DNA of 64,000 bases, taken from positions 74,005,561-74,069,560 of the forward strand of contig NC_088775.1 of NCBI RefSeq assembly GCF_954871325.1. Reading direction: 5' to 3'. A model generated the notes under the pieces. That model was not told the origin of the DNA. It did not search any database and saw nothing but the letters and a program-made list of their open reading frames with translations. Shown in pieces: positions 52,900-64,000 of this stretch; positions within the stretch are counted from its first letter, which is position 1, and every line of letters begins with the position of its first letter. The position numbers and the translations under genes are program-made. Source of the stretch: Gordionus sp. m RMFG-2023. Its lineage: Eukaryota; Nematomorpha; Gordioida; Chordodea; Parachordodidae.

Positions 52900-54330
52900 A
52901 ATACTTTCTTAAGGCTTCCAATGACAGCAGAATACAAGATTCAGTTAATAATGAACATAATACTCATATAATAAAACACAAATTTGAAATTGTTAAGCAA
53001 TTAGGGGGTCAAAATATGCCATATAGAGGTTCTGATTTTAGTAAAACCTATTAAATTTTGAAGATATAAATTTAAATCATGGAAATTTGCTTAGCACTGG
53101 TGTTAATTATGATCCCATCCTGAATGATCATTTAAATAAGCCATTCAAAGAAGCAAACATAGGAAGGAAGAACTTAAACTCTCAGGCAAGTTACATTCCA
53201 AGGGAAGAGGTTCCTTAATTACCTTATTATCAAAGACGACCGTTGGCAAAGTTATTGATGCAATTCTATATACGCTTAGAAAGCGAATTAAGGAACAATT
53301 AGGAAATAAAAGATTCAGCATACAGATAGACAGTACTCAGGATATAAGCATATATGATCAAGCTACAATTTGTTTGCAGTACATTTATAATAGAGAAATT
53401 ACAGAAAAACTTATTGCAGTAGTTAAAGTGACTAATTCTTCAGGTATAGGACTTTTTGATTTATTAAGTTCCTGTTTCTCTAAACAAGGGCTACAATTTA
53501 ATATAATTGGAGAATCATTTGATGGTGCAGCTAACATGAGAAGTGAATTAAGCCAGAAGTGACAGGCAGTATATATATTTGGTGCTATAGCCACATTATT
53601 AACTTATGTGTTTGTGACACATGTGGAAATCTTGCCGCGAAAAATCAATTTGTATCACTAAATAGGCTTGCGACATATTTTAATGAATCTTATAAAAGGG
53701 AAATTTGGACGAATGCAAGTGTGAACCTGCTTATTAGTTCAAAAAAATTAAAAAGGCTTCAGAAAATTGGGGGGAAACAAGATGGTGGGCACGCGAGAAC
53801 GCAGTTTTTTGGATGCTTAGTGAAAAAGATGCGCTAATATCTATATAAGTGCCTTACATTATTACATAACAAACTTTTGATGCCGAACTACTTCAGAAGG
53901 CTTTATTAGAAAAGTTATGCAAATTTAAAACCCTCTTAACTGCACAATTTTTTTGAAATATTTGGGCCTCTATCAAGATATTTACAAACAAGAAACATGG
54001 ACATTTTGACTCCCTGGAAAATGATTGAAGATTCTAAATTTTCTTTAAATTCAATAAATTTCCTTTTAATACATATGAAGCTACAAATATGGCATTATCT
54101 GTTAATAAAGATTTGGCCGATTTCATGATATCTGATGACATATGCATGGAAACTGAAATACTGCAGCGTAGTCGTAAAAAGAAGATGTGTTTTGAGGAAT
54201 GCTCAGATGAATGTCCAAATGACTCTTCAAATTTATAGAATTGAAGTGTTTCGCAATATCATTGATCAAATAGTAGCTAGTTTTACAGAAAGATTTTCAA
54301 AAAATCAACATTCAATATTTCCATCCTAGT
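52900..54330 (+). pseudogene. hAT transposase, DUF4371 type, heavily mutated
   Basis: In order along the plus strand in changing frames: GNLLSTGVNYDPILNDHL, STQDISIYDQATICLQYIYN, VVKVTNSSGIGLFDLL, FDGAANMRSE (a catalytic Asp region), IYIWCYSHIINLCVCDTC, RLQKIGG and RWWARE. These are consecutive landmarks of DUF4371-type hAT transposases. Many stops and shifts, and the C-terminal dimerisation part is not seen. The right terminus near 54876 may belong to it. Confidence 0.7.
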
Positions 54331-54876
54331 ATTTTGATGAAATTAATAGGGAAGGTATAACTAAATCCCTGATTCCCCTCCATTTATTATTCTCCGTTAT
54401 TTACGACAGGCACCCTTCCCTAATATATAAATATAAAATAAAAAAATATATATAAAACAGAAAAGATTTAGTAAATATATAAAATGAAAAAATTAAGAAT
54501 TATACAAAATTAATTATAATATATAAAAAACATGGGAAGGTTATTTTAAATCGCTTATTTATTAAAGGCTGATTGGCTTGACAGCCATTAAATGAATAAA
54601 ATAATATGTATAATAATTTTAAAAACAAAAGTTTATTAACTTAAGAATAATGCCTAATTAAAGGACGAGTAATTCTTTAAAATGGATCATACATAAATAA
54701 TACAAAAAGAAAAATTATTTTAAATTTTAATATAGTGTAGTATAGATTTTAAATAAAATCACATGAATCCCGGAGGCCAGGTAAAAGCGGGCCATAGGCT
54801 CTCAAAGGGAGGTTTGGCAACCATGGGGCCTCTTAAAAATATCCCATGAGGCCTTTAGCATCCCAGTCCGCCCCTG
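54331..54876. repeat. right end of a hAT-like element (cagggg-cggactgg type)
   Basis: Ends ccagtccgcccctg at 54876, whose complement caggggcggactgg is a well-known form of hAT terminus. It is preceded by GC-richer sequence (gaggccaggtaaaagcggg, gaggtttggcaaccatgg). The partner left end was not found. No coding frame. Confidence 0.45.
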
Positions 54877-54884
54877 ATAAATGC

Positions 54885-55444
54885 TACTCAGCAGCCATCA
54901 TTATGTATCAACGGCTTTTTGTGAGGGATTATTCTCTACACTAAAGTGAGTTCTATTGAGCACTAAAGAATAGATGAAAGATCGACGTAAACAAAATTTA
55001 GTATTATGGCTTATGGAAAAAAAAATAATATATAGAATTTTTGACTTCTATGTTAAAATTTAAAACTAAAAATCTTCGTTTATAAATTTTTAATAAAAAT
55101 ACCAAAATTTCTAATAGTGCCTATTTTTTTTCATTCAAAAAATCCTATTAAGAATTGAGTTAAAATAATATTATGTAAATTTCGATATTTAGCAAATAAT
55201 CTATACCTTTCTGCCATCTATGAGAGAAATCTCCAGGCTTACATACTATTATTTTGGCTAAATCCTAATTGGGCCCTTTTTAAAAATTGACCCAAATAGG
55301 AAATACTTTTTATAGTTTGGCCAAAGTATTTTAACAATTTAGTCTGTTGGTTTGGTAATATTTGTAGAAAGGAATGGTACATTTCATCATTCTGAATCAT
55401 TTGAATATCATCCTCCTTAAATGACAAGTCAGAATTCTTATTAA
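54885..55444. other. stretch without a convincing gene
   Basis: A 62-codon minus frame (55427-55239) has no motif I recognise and may be chance. Otherwise AT-rich. Confidence 0.35.
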
Positions 55445-55452
55445 ATTCTGTA

Positions 55453-55794
55453 CATAGGCGTAGCGGGGGAAGGGGGAGTACAATAGGAAATCCCCCTTCT
55501 GAAATTTGTCTCTTTTCGTAAATATTATTTTAAGTTAATAACTCCCCCCCCCCCACACCACCACCTTCTCTCCCCCCAAAATAAATGCAATATATAACAC
55601 TATAAACAAGAATTTGTAAGAAAAATAAATAAAAGTAAGTAATTTTTTTAATTAACGACATTCAAAATTTTTTTAAAAAAAGTGAAAAACCAAAAATATA
55701 ATATAGTCAAAGGCCTACAATAGGTGGACCACCATTAAAACTTAGGGGAAAACCCCGCATTATCTTACCCAAGAAAATCCAGACCACGTCTATG
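55453..55794. mobile_element. MITE with E-type ends and exact 8-bp TSD
   Basis: Starts cataggcgtagcggggg and ends gaccacgtctatg. Both flanks read ATTCTGTA (55445-55452 and 55795-55802). 342 bp, with G and C runs inside both ends and no coding frame. The ends relate it to element E. Confidence 0.82.
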
Positions 55795-56039
55795 ATTCTG
55801 TATCTGTCTGATTCATTTATCAATATTAAATATATAAAAAAGTTCTGCATACAGAATCATAGATTTATTCAAAATAAAATAAATAAGTTTAATTTAAAAT
55901 TAATTTATTATATTATAACATATTAAAAATAAAATTAATTATTTGAATATATTTATAATAAAATATACAAATATTTTAAAGGGTGACTATACTTTTAGAA
56001 GTAATTCCAAATTTTTAAATGATGTAACAAGTTACAAAT

Positions 56040-56232
56040 GACTAGTTACTTTAGCAACACTAACTTTTGCTTATTTTTGAAATTATCGTTTATAGTGATA
56101 CATTGTATACATTTTTGGGGGAGAGGAGGGCGTAGGAGGATATTTTTTATTAGATTAAAATGATATCAACGAGAATATACAAATTTCTGAAGGGGAGGGG
56201 ATTTCCGCTTGCTTATCTGGCTGCACCTATGA
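56040..56232. repeat. E-family right-end fragment
   Basis: Follows the last 150 bp of element E: atacatttttgggggaga, ggaggatattttttattag, aaatttctgaaggg, then ctggctgcacctatg as a mutated terminus. Confidence 0.6.
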
Positions 56233-56259
56233 TTACAACAAGATGTTTATCTATAAAAA

Positions 56260-56740
56260 TATGAATCGAATATTTACAATTCGATTCGTATTTTTCAAAA
56301 CGTTTAATTGTATTATTGGTATTCGTATAAATAATAAAAATTATTCGATTTGATTCGTTGAATTGATTCGATTTGAAAATTAAATTCTTTAAAACTTTTT
56401 AAAAATGAAAAAATGGATTATTAAAATTTAAAAAAGAGATTTAAAGATGTGGAAAAAATGTAAAAAAAAAGGTCTTCAAGGAACCAAGGAACACGGTTAA
56501 AATCTTAGAATAATTTCAATGTTTATGAATAATTTTGAATATTTGAAAATAATATCCAATATTTACGAATAATTTAAAATATTTACTAATTATTTCTAAT
56601 ATTTACAAAATATTTCTAATATGAATATTTAAATTATATGAAATTTTAAATTATACGACAGATAATATATTTTTCATTCGATTTTGTTATTCGTATTCGT
56701 TAAACATAAATCGAATAAAGAATAATTCGTTTTAGGTATA
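56260..56740. repeat. AT-rich repeat with attcgattcg words at both ends
   Basis: The left part (gaatcgaatatttacaattcg) and right part (ttcattcgattttgttattcg, shortened here) contain many attcg and cgaat words in both orientations, so the strand can fold back. The interior repeats aatatttacgaataattt. It looks like a MITE, but no target duplication is clear. 56741-57872 holds nothing I can annotate. Confidence 0.4.
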
Positions 56741-57872
56741 ATTATAAAAAATAAAAAAACTTCAAAACCATTTTGTATTATGATTTATTAAAATAAAATA
56801 TAATAAAATCAAACCTAAATGACGCTAAATTATTTGCATTTATATATTCGTATTATTAATTTTATTTAATATTTATTATCATTATTTTTAAATATTTGAA
56901 GTAAATTTAATTATATTAAAAATTGATATATTTGGATCAAACACTATTCTCTATTATACTAAGAGTGTATCTAAGTGTACAGTATGGTGGCTCAAGTGGA
57001 AACATAATGATCAATCTATATTATAACTCTATGAATATAATATTTGATATTTGGCCAAGGGATGGAACTACGATTGCAAAAAATATGATTTGATTTAGAG
57101 TATATTTGTTGATTTTTCTGCTAAGGCTATTGGGCATTGCTAGAAAACGGGTAGGCAAAAATAAATTTCTAAATCATTGAGTAGCCCGGTTCAAGGCATA
57201 GTAATTTTGCCATCAAACCTCAAGTAATATATAATTTAATCCATGCCTTAAAGTTTATTTAAAAAAAAATTATTTTAACATTTCTATATTTATAAACTAG
57301 TATATAGTATTACAACTTCTGAAATAGAAATTATCTGGCATAATTTTAGTCAGTCAGCATTTCCAATTATAAAATTTGAACGTCGCATCAGCATAATTGG
57401 TTTCATTGTCGTTGACTTAAAATTTCTATGTATTCCTGAGCTATCACGATTATAAAACCTTTTTTTATAAATATTGATCTGAAGATAAACTTAAATTCTT
57501 TAATATATATTTTTTTCGTGACTTATTTTTACATCTTAACTGAATTTATATAAAACTTAAAAATCCATTCCACTATAAATCAATTATATATTTTTATTAT
57601 TAAGGATGACTATATTTGCTTAGTTTGATCAAATATATATAATTTAAGATTTTTTAAAATATATTAAAAATCTTGTCGAACCAATGCTACTAACAAACTT
57701 TATTCTAATTATAAAGATATAATTAATTTTTTTTTAGATTTTGTGCTATTTAAAAATAGAAAATTTCATATTCTTTTATTAAAAGAACATTTTTTCATTT
57801 TTTAGTAAAACAATTTCAATAAACAAAAAGCATTCAAAATATTTTAGATTAGAACAAATTTTTAATAAATAG

Positions 57873-58120
57873 CAGAGACCTGCAGGCCCTACCCGAACGG
57901 GCCGGGCCGTGTTTTAATTTATTAAAAAACACGAGCAGGGCCTGAAAATTATTTTTTAAAAAAATACCCGGGCTGGGCCTTATATTTTACCAAATATTTT
58001 AAATCACCATTATTATTTATAAAAACTAAAATTAATAAAACATGGGCCGGGCCAAAAGTTTTTGAAAAAAACCCGGGCCGGGCCGAATTTTTAAAAAAAA
58101 TCCACCTCTGCAGGTGTCTT
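57873..58120. mobile_element. short GC-rich hAT-like MITE (cagagacctgcagg type)
   Basis: Starts cagagacctgcaggcccta and ends with cacctctgcaggtgtctt, an imperfect inverted repeat. Interior blocks of ccgggctgggcct alternate with A/T runs. Same family of ends as 4017-4373 and 59998-61861. Confidence 0.65.
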
Positions 58121-58266
58121 TAAAAATAAAATAAATTGGTGGTGAAATTAAAAAAAATTGGCGTTTTTTTATCGCATTTTTTAATTTAATTTTTAATTTG
58201 ATGCAGCCTTAATTAAATAATTTTAGATCTTTATACAATACCAGTAGAGTATTTAAAGAGTCCGTT

Positions 58267-58455
58267 TTGGGGATGAGATGGATCGCATTTATTTTTATTT
58301 TAAATTATGTAACGAAGACTTTTTTATTACTGTTACATGTTCCAAATAAAGTTAATATCACCGTTAGCTTTTTTACTGTAATTTTACTTTTATTAAGTAA
58401 TATGCTCAGTTGTGTGCCTATCATAGCATTAAAGAATCTCATAGATACATATTAA
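58267..58455 (+). CDS. small hydrophobic ORF, unrecognised
   Basis: 62 codons from an alternative start with two hydrophobic stretches (IAFIFILNYV and ITVSFFTVILLLL). I recognise no family, and splicing could not be extended in either direction. In AT-rich DNA such frames arise by chance, so this is a weak call. Confidence 0.15.
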   Translation: MGMRWIAFIFILNYVTKTFLLLLHVPNKVNITVSFFTVILLLLSNMLSCVPIIALKNLIDTY

Positions 58456-59029
58456 GCATTGATTACTTGGTTGGATTTACTATTATCTTATAATATATCA
58501 ACGTTTATTAGCCTCTTCATTTCACAAATTATATCATAAATATTTTCATTAACCTGACTGTTAAATCTTTGTAAATACGGGCAAATGAAGACAACATCAT
58601 GATTTTTCACTGAATACATCATCTAATTGTGAAATTTCCTTTGAGGTCAGAAACCTTAGATATATATTTCATCAAAATTTTCCGGATGCAAATATTGCAC
58701 ATTCGTTATAATATATTTTAACGAAAAATCTTATGGTTTTTAAATTAAACTATTTATAGTTTAATCAATTGCAGGATGAAATGTTTTAAATATAAAAATT
58801 AATAGAATCTTCGGGTGCTATACATTTTCGTCGTTAGACTTATTCGATGCATTTTATTTAGTAACCAGATTTTATCTGGCAGCGCTACAAATCATAATAT
58901 TTTCATATTTATAGCCATTTTTAGCATTATTTCGAATGGAGGTGAAGGTTATATTACAAAAGATACAGAAGACTTGGGATTTTCAATCATTCCAAGCTGA
59001 TAAATCTTCAAATTTTTAGTTTAAAGATA

Positions 59030-59330
59030 TATTGAGAGCCGCCCCATTATTTCAAAAAAATCAAAGTAGATTTGCATTATAAATTCGTTAAGATTCTCTA
59101 TTAATATTTAGCCATTGTAAGGATGCTTCTTGCCTTATAGAGATTGAAAGTAAGCTCTCATCATCATATGACCCAAGGTCTTTATTACGTGCCCACCACC
59201 CAAATTTATTTTCAGACTTAGCAGCCTCCTTTAGCCAGATAAATTATTTTAGCCAAGATCAGCTGCTGTCTTGTACTATATATTTGCAAACTAATAGTTC
59301 TCCCTTTTTTAATATAAAATTCTTAAATTA
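59030..59330 (-). pseudogene. fragment of a DUF4371-type hAT transposase
   Basis: The minus strand reads FGWWARNKDLGSYDDES near 59205-59155, resembling the R-W-W-A-R-E/D-K segment also present in the hAT pseudogene at 52900-54330. Upstream and downstream frames are broken. Short match, so moderate doubt. Confidence 0.35.
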
Positions 59331-59444
59331 GAACAGCATTATAACGGTTGTCTTTGACATATTATTAAAGAACTTCTTCCCTTGGATTTTGATTTATCGG
59401 GAAGTTTCAACCTTCCTTTTCTACTTTTGCTCTTGAAATTGGTA

Positions 59445-59760
59445 AGCGGAAAATAATTCCCCGGAAAAAAAATCCCCGAAAATAATTCCCCGGAAAAAAA
59501 TTCCCCAGGAAAATAATTCCCCGGAAAAAAATCCCCTGGGAAATTATTTCCCAGAAAAAAAATCCCAGCAAAAAATATCCCCTGGAAGATAACCCAGGAA
59601 AAAAAATCTTTGGAAAATAATTACCCGGAAAAAAATTCCTTTAGAAAATAATTCCCCGGAAAATATTTCCCCGGAAATAAATTCCTCATTTTTTAGATTT
59701 TAAATTAAATATGGGGGAAAATTAATCCCCGGAAAAAAAACCGGGAAAAATTCCCCGAAT
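59445..59760. repeat. degenerate tandem repeat aattccccggaaaa
   Basis: About 15-20 units of 14-18 bp built on aattccccggaaaa, varying mainly in A-run length. The core ttccccggaa is close to self-complementary, so successive units can pair with each other. No coding frame. 59761-59989 is AT-rich without features. Confidence 0.85.
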
Positions 59761-59997
59761 AATTTTTTTTAAATTATCAAAAAATAATCCCGCCGCTAAA
59801 ATAACGAAAATATTTCTAAAAAATTATATTAGTATTTTCTGAACGTTGAGAGTATTTCTTTTTTAATTCCAAAAGGGCAATCTTTAAATGAGAATTGATA
59901 AATCGATTGGTAGCTTTTATATTTTATAATTTAGTAGATATCATAAAAGGTATAGATTTGTGTGTGACGATAGATTTTTATAGAAATATATGAAAAT

Positions 59998-61861
59998 CAG
60001 AGACCTGCAGAGGTACCATTTGCACGGCCCGGCCCGGTTGTAAATTTTTTAGGCCCGGCCCGGATATTTTTTAAAAAAATTTTTACGGCCCGGCCTGGAT
60101 TTAAAAATTTCAGGCCCGGCCCGGATATTTTTTAAAAAAAAATTTCAGGCCCGGCTCGGAATTTTTTAAAATTATATTCGACCTGGTATATACAAAAATT
60201 CACCTATGAGGTATTTTACCATATTTTTCAGCGAGTATTATCGCTTATTATTTAAAAAATACATGTAAAAAGCTAATATTTTGAGAATATTATATTGAAT
60301 TTATAAAAATTATAAAACTGTTATTTATAAAAATGGATATTTTGAGCATATACTATATTTTATATTGCATTTATAAAAATAAAACTAATATTTATAAAAA
60401 TGGTAATAATATTTGTCATATACTATATTTTATATTGCATTTAAAAAAAATAAAACTAATATTTAATTTATAAAAATGGAAAATATTTTGAGAATATAAT
60501 ATATTGTATTTAATTTACTATTAATTTATAAAATAAAAATAAATCGCTATTTAAAAAAATGCATGTATAATAAAAGTATTTTGAAAATATAATCTAATTG
60601 CACAATATTAATATAATTTATTTTATATTATAAATTTTTAACAAAAGAAGATAATTGTATTATATAATATTGTAAAAAAAAATAATGAAAAATGTTGGAT
60701 TAAAAACTTTCATGACTCAAGGTAAATATAATAAATGCAATAAATATTTGACAGTTTGCAAAGTAAAAAACCAGCATGATTGACGAAACCCTATACTCAA
60801 TAAAGTTATTAAAAATTCGCAAATTATCATGAAGAAAGAGAAGCATATCTACCTTTTCAGGTTGAAGATTACTTCTTCTTTCTTCAAGAATTCTCCTAGT
60901 AGTGGAAAAATTCCGCTCACAGCTTGCACTTAAAGCAGGAATTGCCAATTTTGCTAAAATTGGAAATTCGCTTTGATGAGCCGCCCACCACTCTAACAAA
61001 TTATCCACCTTAAATGTTTTATCTATTATTTATGTAATTATAATATTCATCATCGGGTATTGACATATTACCAGAATTACCATCGCCCCATTTGTCATAA
61101 AACGATTCAGTTTGTTTAACAACAGTCGTAATTTGACTGGTCGATGGTATTTCATTTACTTCCTGAGCCTCTTGTAATTTAATATAATCTTTTATATAGT
61201 TTTCCGTCATCTTGCGATCTGTCCCTGACTACATACGTAATTGCTTGAATTTGGGACAGAGAAAAAGTGAAATAAAATGATACTTGTGTAAAACAAATTT
61301 TTCAATTAAAAAATGTTTTATATTAAGTAAAATCAATTTTATTTCTCCTTTTTCGCTTTGAAAGGTATTACAAACTTTAAGAAGTGATATTCCTTTATTT
61401 GATTGTTTTGGTAAAATATATTCTAAAAATTTAGATATGAATTATAAAAAAATATATTAATAATACTTGAATATTGGGGCTTATTTAAGATATTCCTTTA
61501 TTTGATTGTTTTGGTAAAATATGTTGTAAAAATTTAGATATGAATTATAAAAAAATATATTAATATTTTGAATAGATTTGCAGGAAATTAATAATTAGAT
61601 CTATCTGTGGGTGTTAGGTAGTGTTAACCATCACCCAATATTATATTAATCATAACTATAATATAATATAATCTTATAACCATTAACTCATAATGTAAAA
61701 ATTTTTATAAAAAATATTAAGGCCCGGCCCGGCCCGGGTTTAACAATCTTATACCCGGCCCTGCCCGGATATATTTAAAAAAAATTTTTTTAGGCCCGGC
61801 CCGGGTATATTTAAAAAATTTAAAATACGGCCGGGTTTAGGGCCCGGCCTGCAGGTCTCTG
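59998..61861 (-). mobile_element. hAT transposon with exact 8-bp TSD
   Basis: Starts cagagacctgcagaggtacc and ends ggcctgcaggtctctg; flanks are ATGAAAAT at 59990-59997 and 61862-61869. GC-rich blocks (ggcccggcccgg) lie just inside both ends. A minus-strand transposase C-terminus is present (60700-61210). It is likely the source family of the short elements at 4017 and 57873. Confidence 0.9.
60700..61210 (-). pseudogene. hAT transposase C-terminal domain
   Basis: Two open pieces separated by a stop and a one-base shift near 61010-61020. The first ends DDEYYNYINNR. The second starts with LLEWWAAHQSEFPILAKLA and continues LSASCERNFSTTRRILEERR and VDMLLFLHDN, an excellent hAT dimerisation domain. 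The N-terminal and catalytic parts are missing, so this is an internally deleted copy. Confidence 0.82.
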
Positions 61862-61869
61862 ATGAAAAT

Positions 61870-62639
61870 TATGAAAGAGGTTTTACAATTTAAAATTGAA
61901 AAGAAAAATGTGAAAGCAAAGTTTTCCCTAGAAAGAGAAACGTTATTTCCATAATCCACTTATCATCTAGACTTGAATATATATCATGAAAACAGGTAAT
62001 TAAACCACATTATATTTACCATGAAAAGGAGGAGGGGGGGGGGTTATTTCTAACACGCCACTAAGGTTAAAATATATATAACATTAAAATGAATATTATG
62101 ACACTATTCTGTTCCGTTCGTTTATATCAGTTTTGAATCCCTGACAAAAATAACAATGGAAATTTTTTATGTTTAATACTATTGATTTTAAAATTGTATC
62201 TGATTATAAATTTTCAAAAAAAGTATTGATCCTAATCACTGATTACAAAAGCTTATTTAATTTAAAGACTATCTCAAGTAATTGAACGCTACCAAAAATA
62301 CTATATTCTAAATAATATTTGTTTATTTTTATAAATATTATAATTTTTAATATATTTAATTCATCAAAGAAAACACAGGAGGGACTATAATCTTAAAATA
62401 GAATTTTTTTTTATTGAAATTTCCAACTCCGGAAATGTTATTACATAATCCCAGTTAATTCCCTGATATTATTATTATTTATAACGTTGAAAAAGAATAA
62501 ATAAATTTATATATTTGGGTGGGTGGTATATTCTTTGTAATTTTGAAACAAACGATTTTCATTTAGTTTTTTTTTATTACTTTTTATAAAATTTTCTTTT
62601 ACTATTTTAAACATTTTTGATAATTTTAATAAATTTTTT
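61870..62639. other. stretch without a gene
   Basis: AT-rich; a run of G near 62030-62042 and a short tandem of aatttttt words. It presumably includes the 5' flank of the FLYWCH ORF. Confidence 0.45.
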
Positions 62640-63054
62640 ATGTTTATTCTTCCGTTAAATAAGCATGCTAAAATTTTTCATGAGGGCTATTCCTACAATT
62701 ATCATAAAACTACGAAAAATTTTAAAAGATACAAATGTACATTATATAATGCTGAAAAATGCCCAGTTATTTTGAAATATTACAATGAAAATGACTATAC
62801 ATTGGAAAATACGCCTCATATTCATCCTATAAACCCACATGAATATCAAATTGAAAATGCTATAAGCACGATGAAAAGAAAAGCCTCTGAAACAAATCAA
62901 AATACTTGCCAAATATACGCAGAAGAAATGTTTAAATTGTCTTCCGAATCCAGAAAAAGACTTCCGAATATAGTATCAAGAGGACACTTAGAAATCACAA
63001 AATAAAAAGGTTTCCTCCTATTCCGGCCACATTGGAAGAATTAAGCATTTCAGG
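62640..63054 (+). pseudogene. FLYWCH-type zinc-finger ORF (MULE-like), truncated
   Basis: From ATG 62640: EGYSYNYHKTTKNFKRYKC, then KCPVILKYY and HIHPINPHE, giving the C-x(n)-C-x(n)-H-x-H order of the FLYWCH zinc finger that often forms the N-terminus of MULE transposases. The frame ends at 63003, but a one-base shift near 62975 leads to RTLRNHKIKRFPPIPATLEE, the usual continuation. The piggyBac-like repeat at 63055 cuts it; no MULE catalytic domain follows in the window. Confidence 0.6.
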
Positions 63055-63225
63055 TTAACCCATTAATGGTCAAGATTTTTCTAGTGGATAAAAATGCTCA
63101 ATTTTTTCAAATTATATTGATTAATGCTCAAATATGATATTCTAAAAAAATCAGCCAAAAAAAATAATCCTAAATAGAAAATTTAGCCTGGTGCATATAT
63201 CCACCGTTAACCATTAAGAGGTTAA
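63055..63225. mobile_element. piggyBac-like MITE or terminal region with TTAA at both ends
   Basis: TTAA followed by cccattaatggtcaag at the left, and at the right the complement cctcttaatggttaac preceded by TTAA. TTAA target duplication and CCC-starting ends are hallmarks of piggyBac. It could be a 171-bp non-autonomous element, or the left end may be the real terminus of the transposon whose gene starts downstream. Confidence 0.6.
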
Positions 63226-63319
63226 AAAAGATAAAAATTATATAAAATACTATAAGATTAAAAAACAACAAATATCTTTATTCTTTTTTTTGTAATTTAT
63301 AATAAAAACGAGAAAATGT

Positions 63320-64000
63320 TTATATATTATGAAAATCCTTGAAACATTTAATATGGAGTGCGATTTGACATGTTTGGCACATATATCTTGAGTGCGTATG
63401 GCAATATCTGCATCTTCGTCTTTTTCCATCTATAATTTTGGATAAATATTGTCCAGATGAATCAATAGGGTTTTCACACTGTAATGCAAACTGGCTGGCG
63501 TGACCTGTACTTGAATTTTTTTCAATTTTTACTGGCGTTCGAAGGAGGTAGTTAGTAACTCCTCGTCTAAATGCAAGCAAACTCTTCTTGTCATCTCGAT
63601 TCACGAATTTCCAGATTTTCCATGAATTTACCAAAGCTGCATCAATAAAATTGGTGAATATTGGCCACCACCATTTTTTTCCTCTTATTTTTATTCTATA
63701 TGTAGATATTAGATTATCACATAGATCAACTCCACCCATGTGTTTGTTATAAGCAGTTACCATATTTGGCTGAGGAATTTTTATTTTAGAAGATATTTTC
63801 TTAGAATACCTTGAAACATTAGAAAGCAAAGAGATAGTGTGGCATGTCGATGCAACGGTCACCACCGAATTATCATTCCAACGAACTACAAATATTTCGC
63901 TTAATTTTTCAAACCTATAATCATAATATCCTCTTTCTTTTTTTGCTACAACCTTTATAGATTCAACTGGGCAATGCTCTATTCTATTGTCCCTCACAGT
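63320..64000 (-). CDS. piggyBac transposase, C-terminal part, running off the window
   Basis: The minus-strand frame is open from the right edge to a stop at 63320 and is intact as far as visible. Landmarks: TVRDNRIEHCPV, VVRWNDNSVVTVAST (catalytic Asp region), YNKHMGGVDLCDNL (third catalytic Asp in G-G-V-D), RGKKWWWPIF, and a C-terminal cysteine-rich domain CRYCHTHSRYMCQTCQ with CFKDFHN. piggyBac transposases cut and paste at TTAA by a DDD mechanism. The missing N-terminal part must lie beyond 64000. Position beside TTAA repeats fits. Confidence 0.9.
   Translation of the reverse strand, partial: TVRDNRIEHCPVESIKVVAKKERGYYDYRFEKLSEIFVVRWNDNSVVTVASTCHTISLLSNVSRYSKKISSKIKIPQPNMVTAYNKHMGGVDLCDNLISTYRIKIRGKKWWWPIFTNFIDAALVNSWKIWKFVNRDDKKSLLAFRRGVTNYLLRTPVKIEKNSSTGHASQFALQCENPIDSSGQYLSKIIDGKRRRCRYCHTHSRYMCQTCQIALHIKCFKDFHNI

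Overview
This is an AT-rich (by eye well over 70% A+T) eukaryotic window made mostly of transposable elements (TEs), many nested inside one another. The evidence for a eukaryote, most likely an invertebrate animal, is: spliced genes with very short GT-AG introns (about 37-49 nt), hAT, PIF/Harbinger, piggyBac and FLYWCH-type DNA transposons, Ty3/gypsy LTR retrotransposons, and one gene resembling the animal secreted protein MYDGF. I cannot name the species. I saw no rRNA, tRNA or CRISPR.

Layout. 1-3.5 kb: AT-rich sequence, a possible small spliced gene, a foldback repeat and a 16-bp tandem array. 3.5-5.5 kb: hAT element with exact 8-bp target duplication (TSD) and a nested GC-rich hAT-like insert. 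5.5-7.8 kb: direct duplications. 7.8-12.6 kb: hAT element (TSD GTTTCCAC) holding Ty3/gypsy pieces, one of them split by a non-autonomous LTR element (TSD ACCAC). 13.0-16.0 kb: PIF/Harbinger element with a transposase gene on minus and a MADF-domain partner on plus, both with tiny introns. 16.0-25.2 kb: decayed Ty3/gypsy element C (minus strand), itself hit by three later insertions: E, F and the LTR element D, whose two LTRs look identical. 25.2-31.4 kb: host-like DNA with hAT fragments and a five-exon MYDGF-like gene at 28.0-28.7 kb.

31.4-49.6 kb is a three-level nest. A hAT-derived foldback (TSD GTCATGGC) has long inverted arms. Its plus-strand transposase gene is split by Ty3/gypsy element A (32397-46162). 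The gag-pol frame of A is split by Ty3/gypsy element B (35186-42650, TSD GGGAC, LTRs differing by about one base). A further hAT (47694-48955) sits in the right arm. B is the most unusual object here. Its Gag has no visible capsid but has an N-terminal hydrophobic segment and four zinc knuckles. Gag and protease are joined through a UGA-CUA stop context, protease and RT overlap in the -1 frame, and there is an extra zinc-knuckle ORF between integrase and the 3' LTR.

49.6-64 kb: E-family copies, a decayed DUF4371-type hAT gene, several short hAT-like repeats, a hAT element (59998-61861, TSD ATGAAAAT), a FLYWCH zinc-finger ORF cut by a piggyBac-like TTAA repeat, and a piggyBac transposase running off the right edge.

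How parts relate: elements A, C and D form one family. C is a decayed relative of A, and D has unrelated LTRs but about 0.5 kb of A's 3' internal region, so it was probably mobilised by A-like proteins. Large hAT diversity supplies most of the GC-rich islands in this otherwise AT-rich DNA. All similarity calls are by eye from recalled family motifs; no database search was run.
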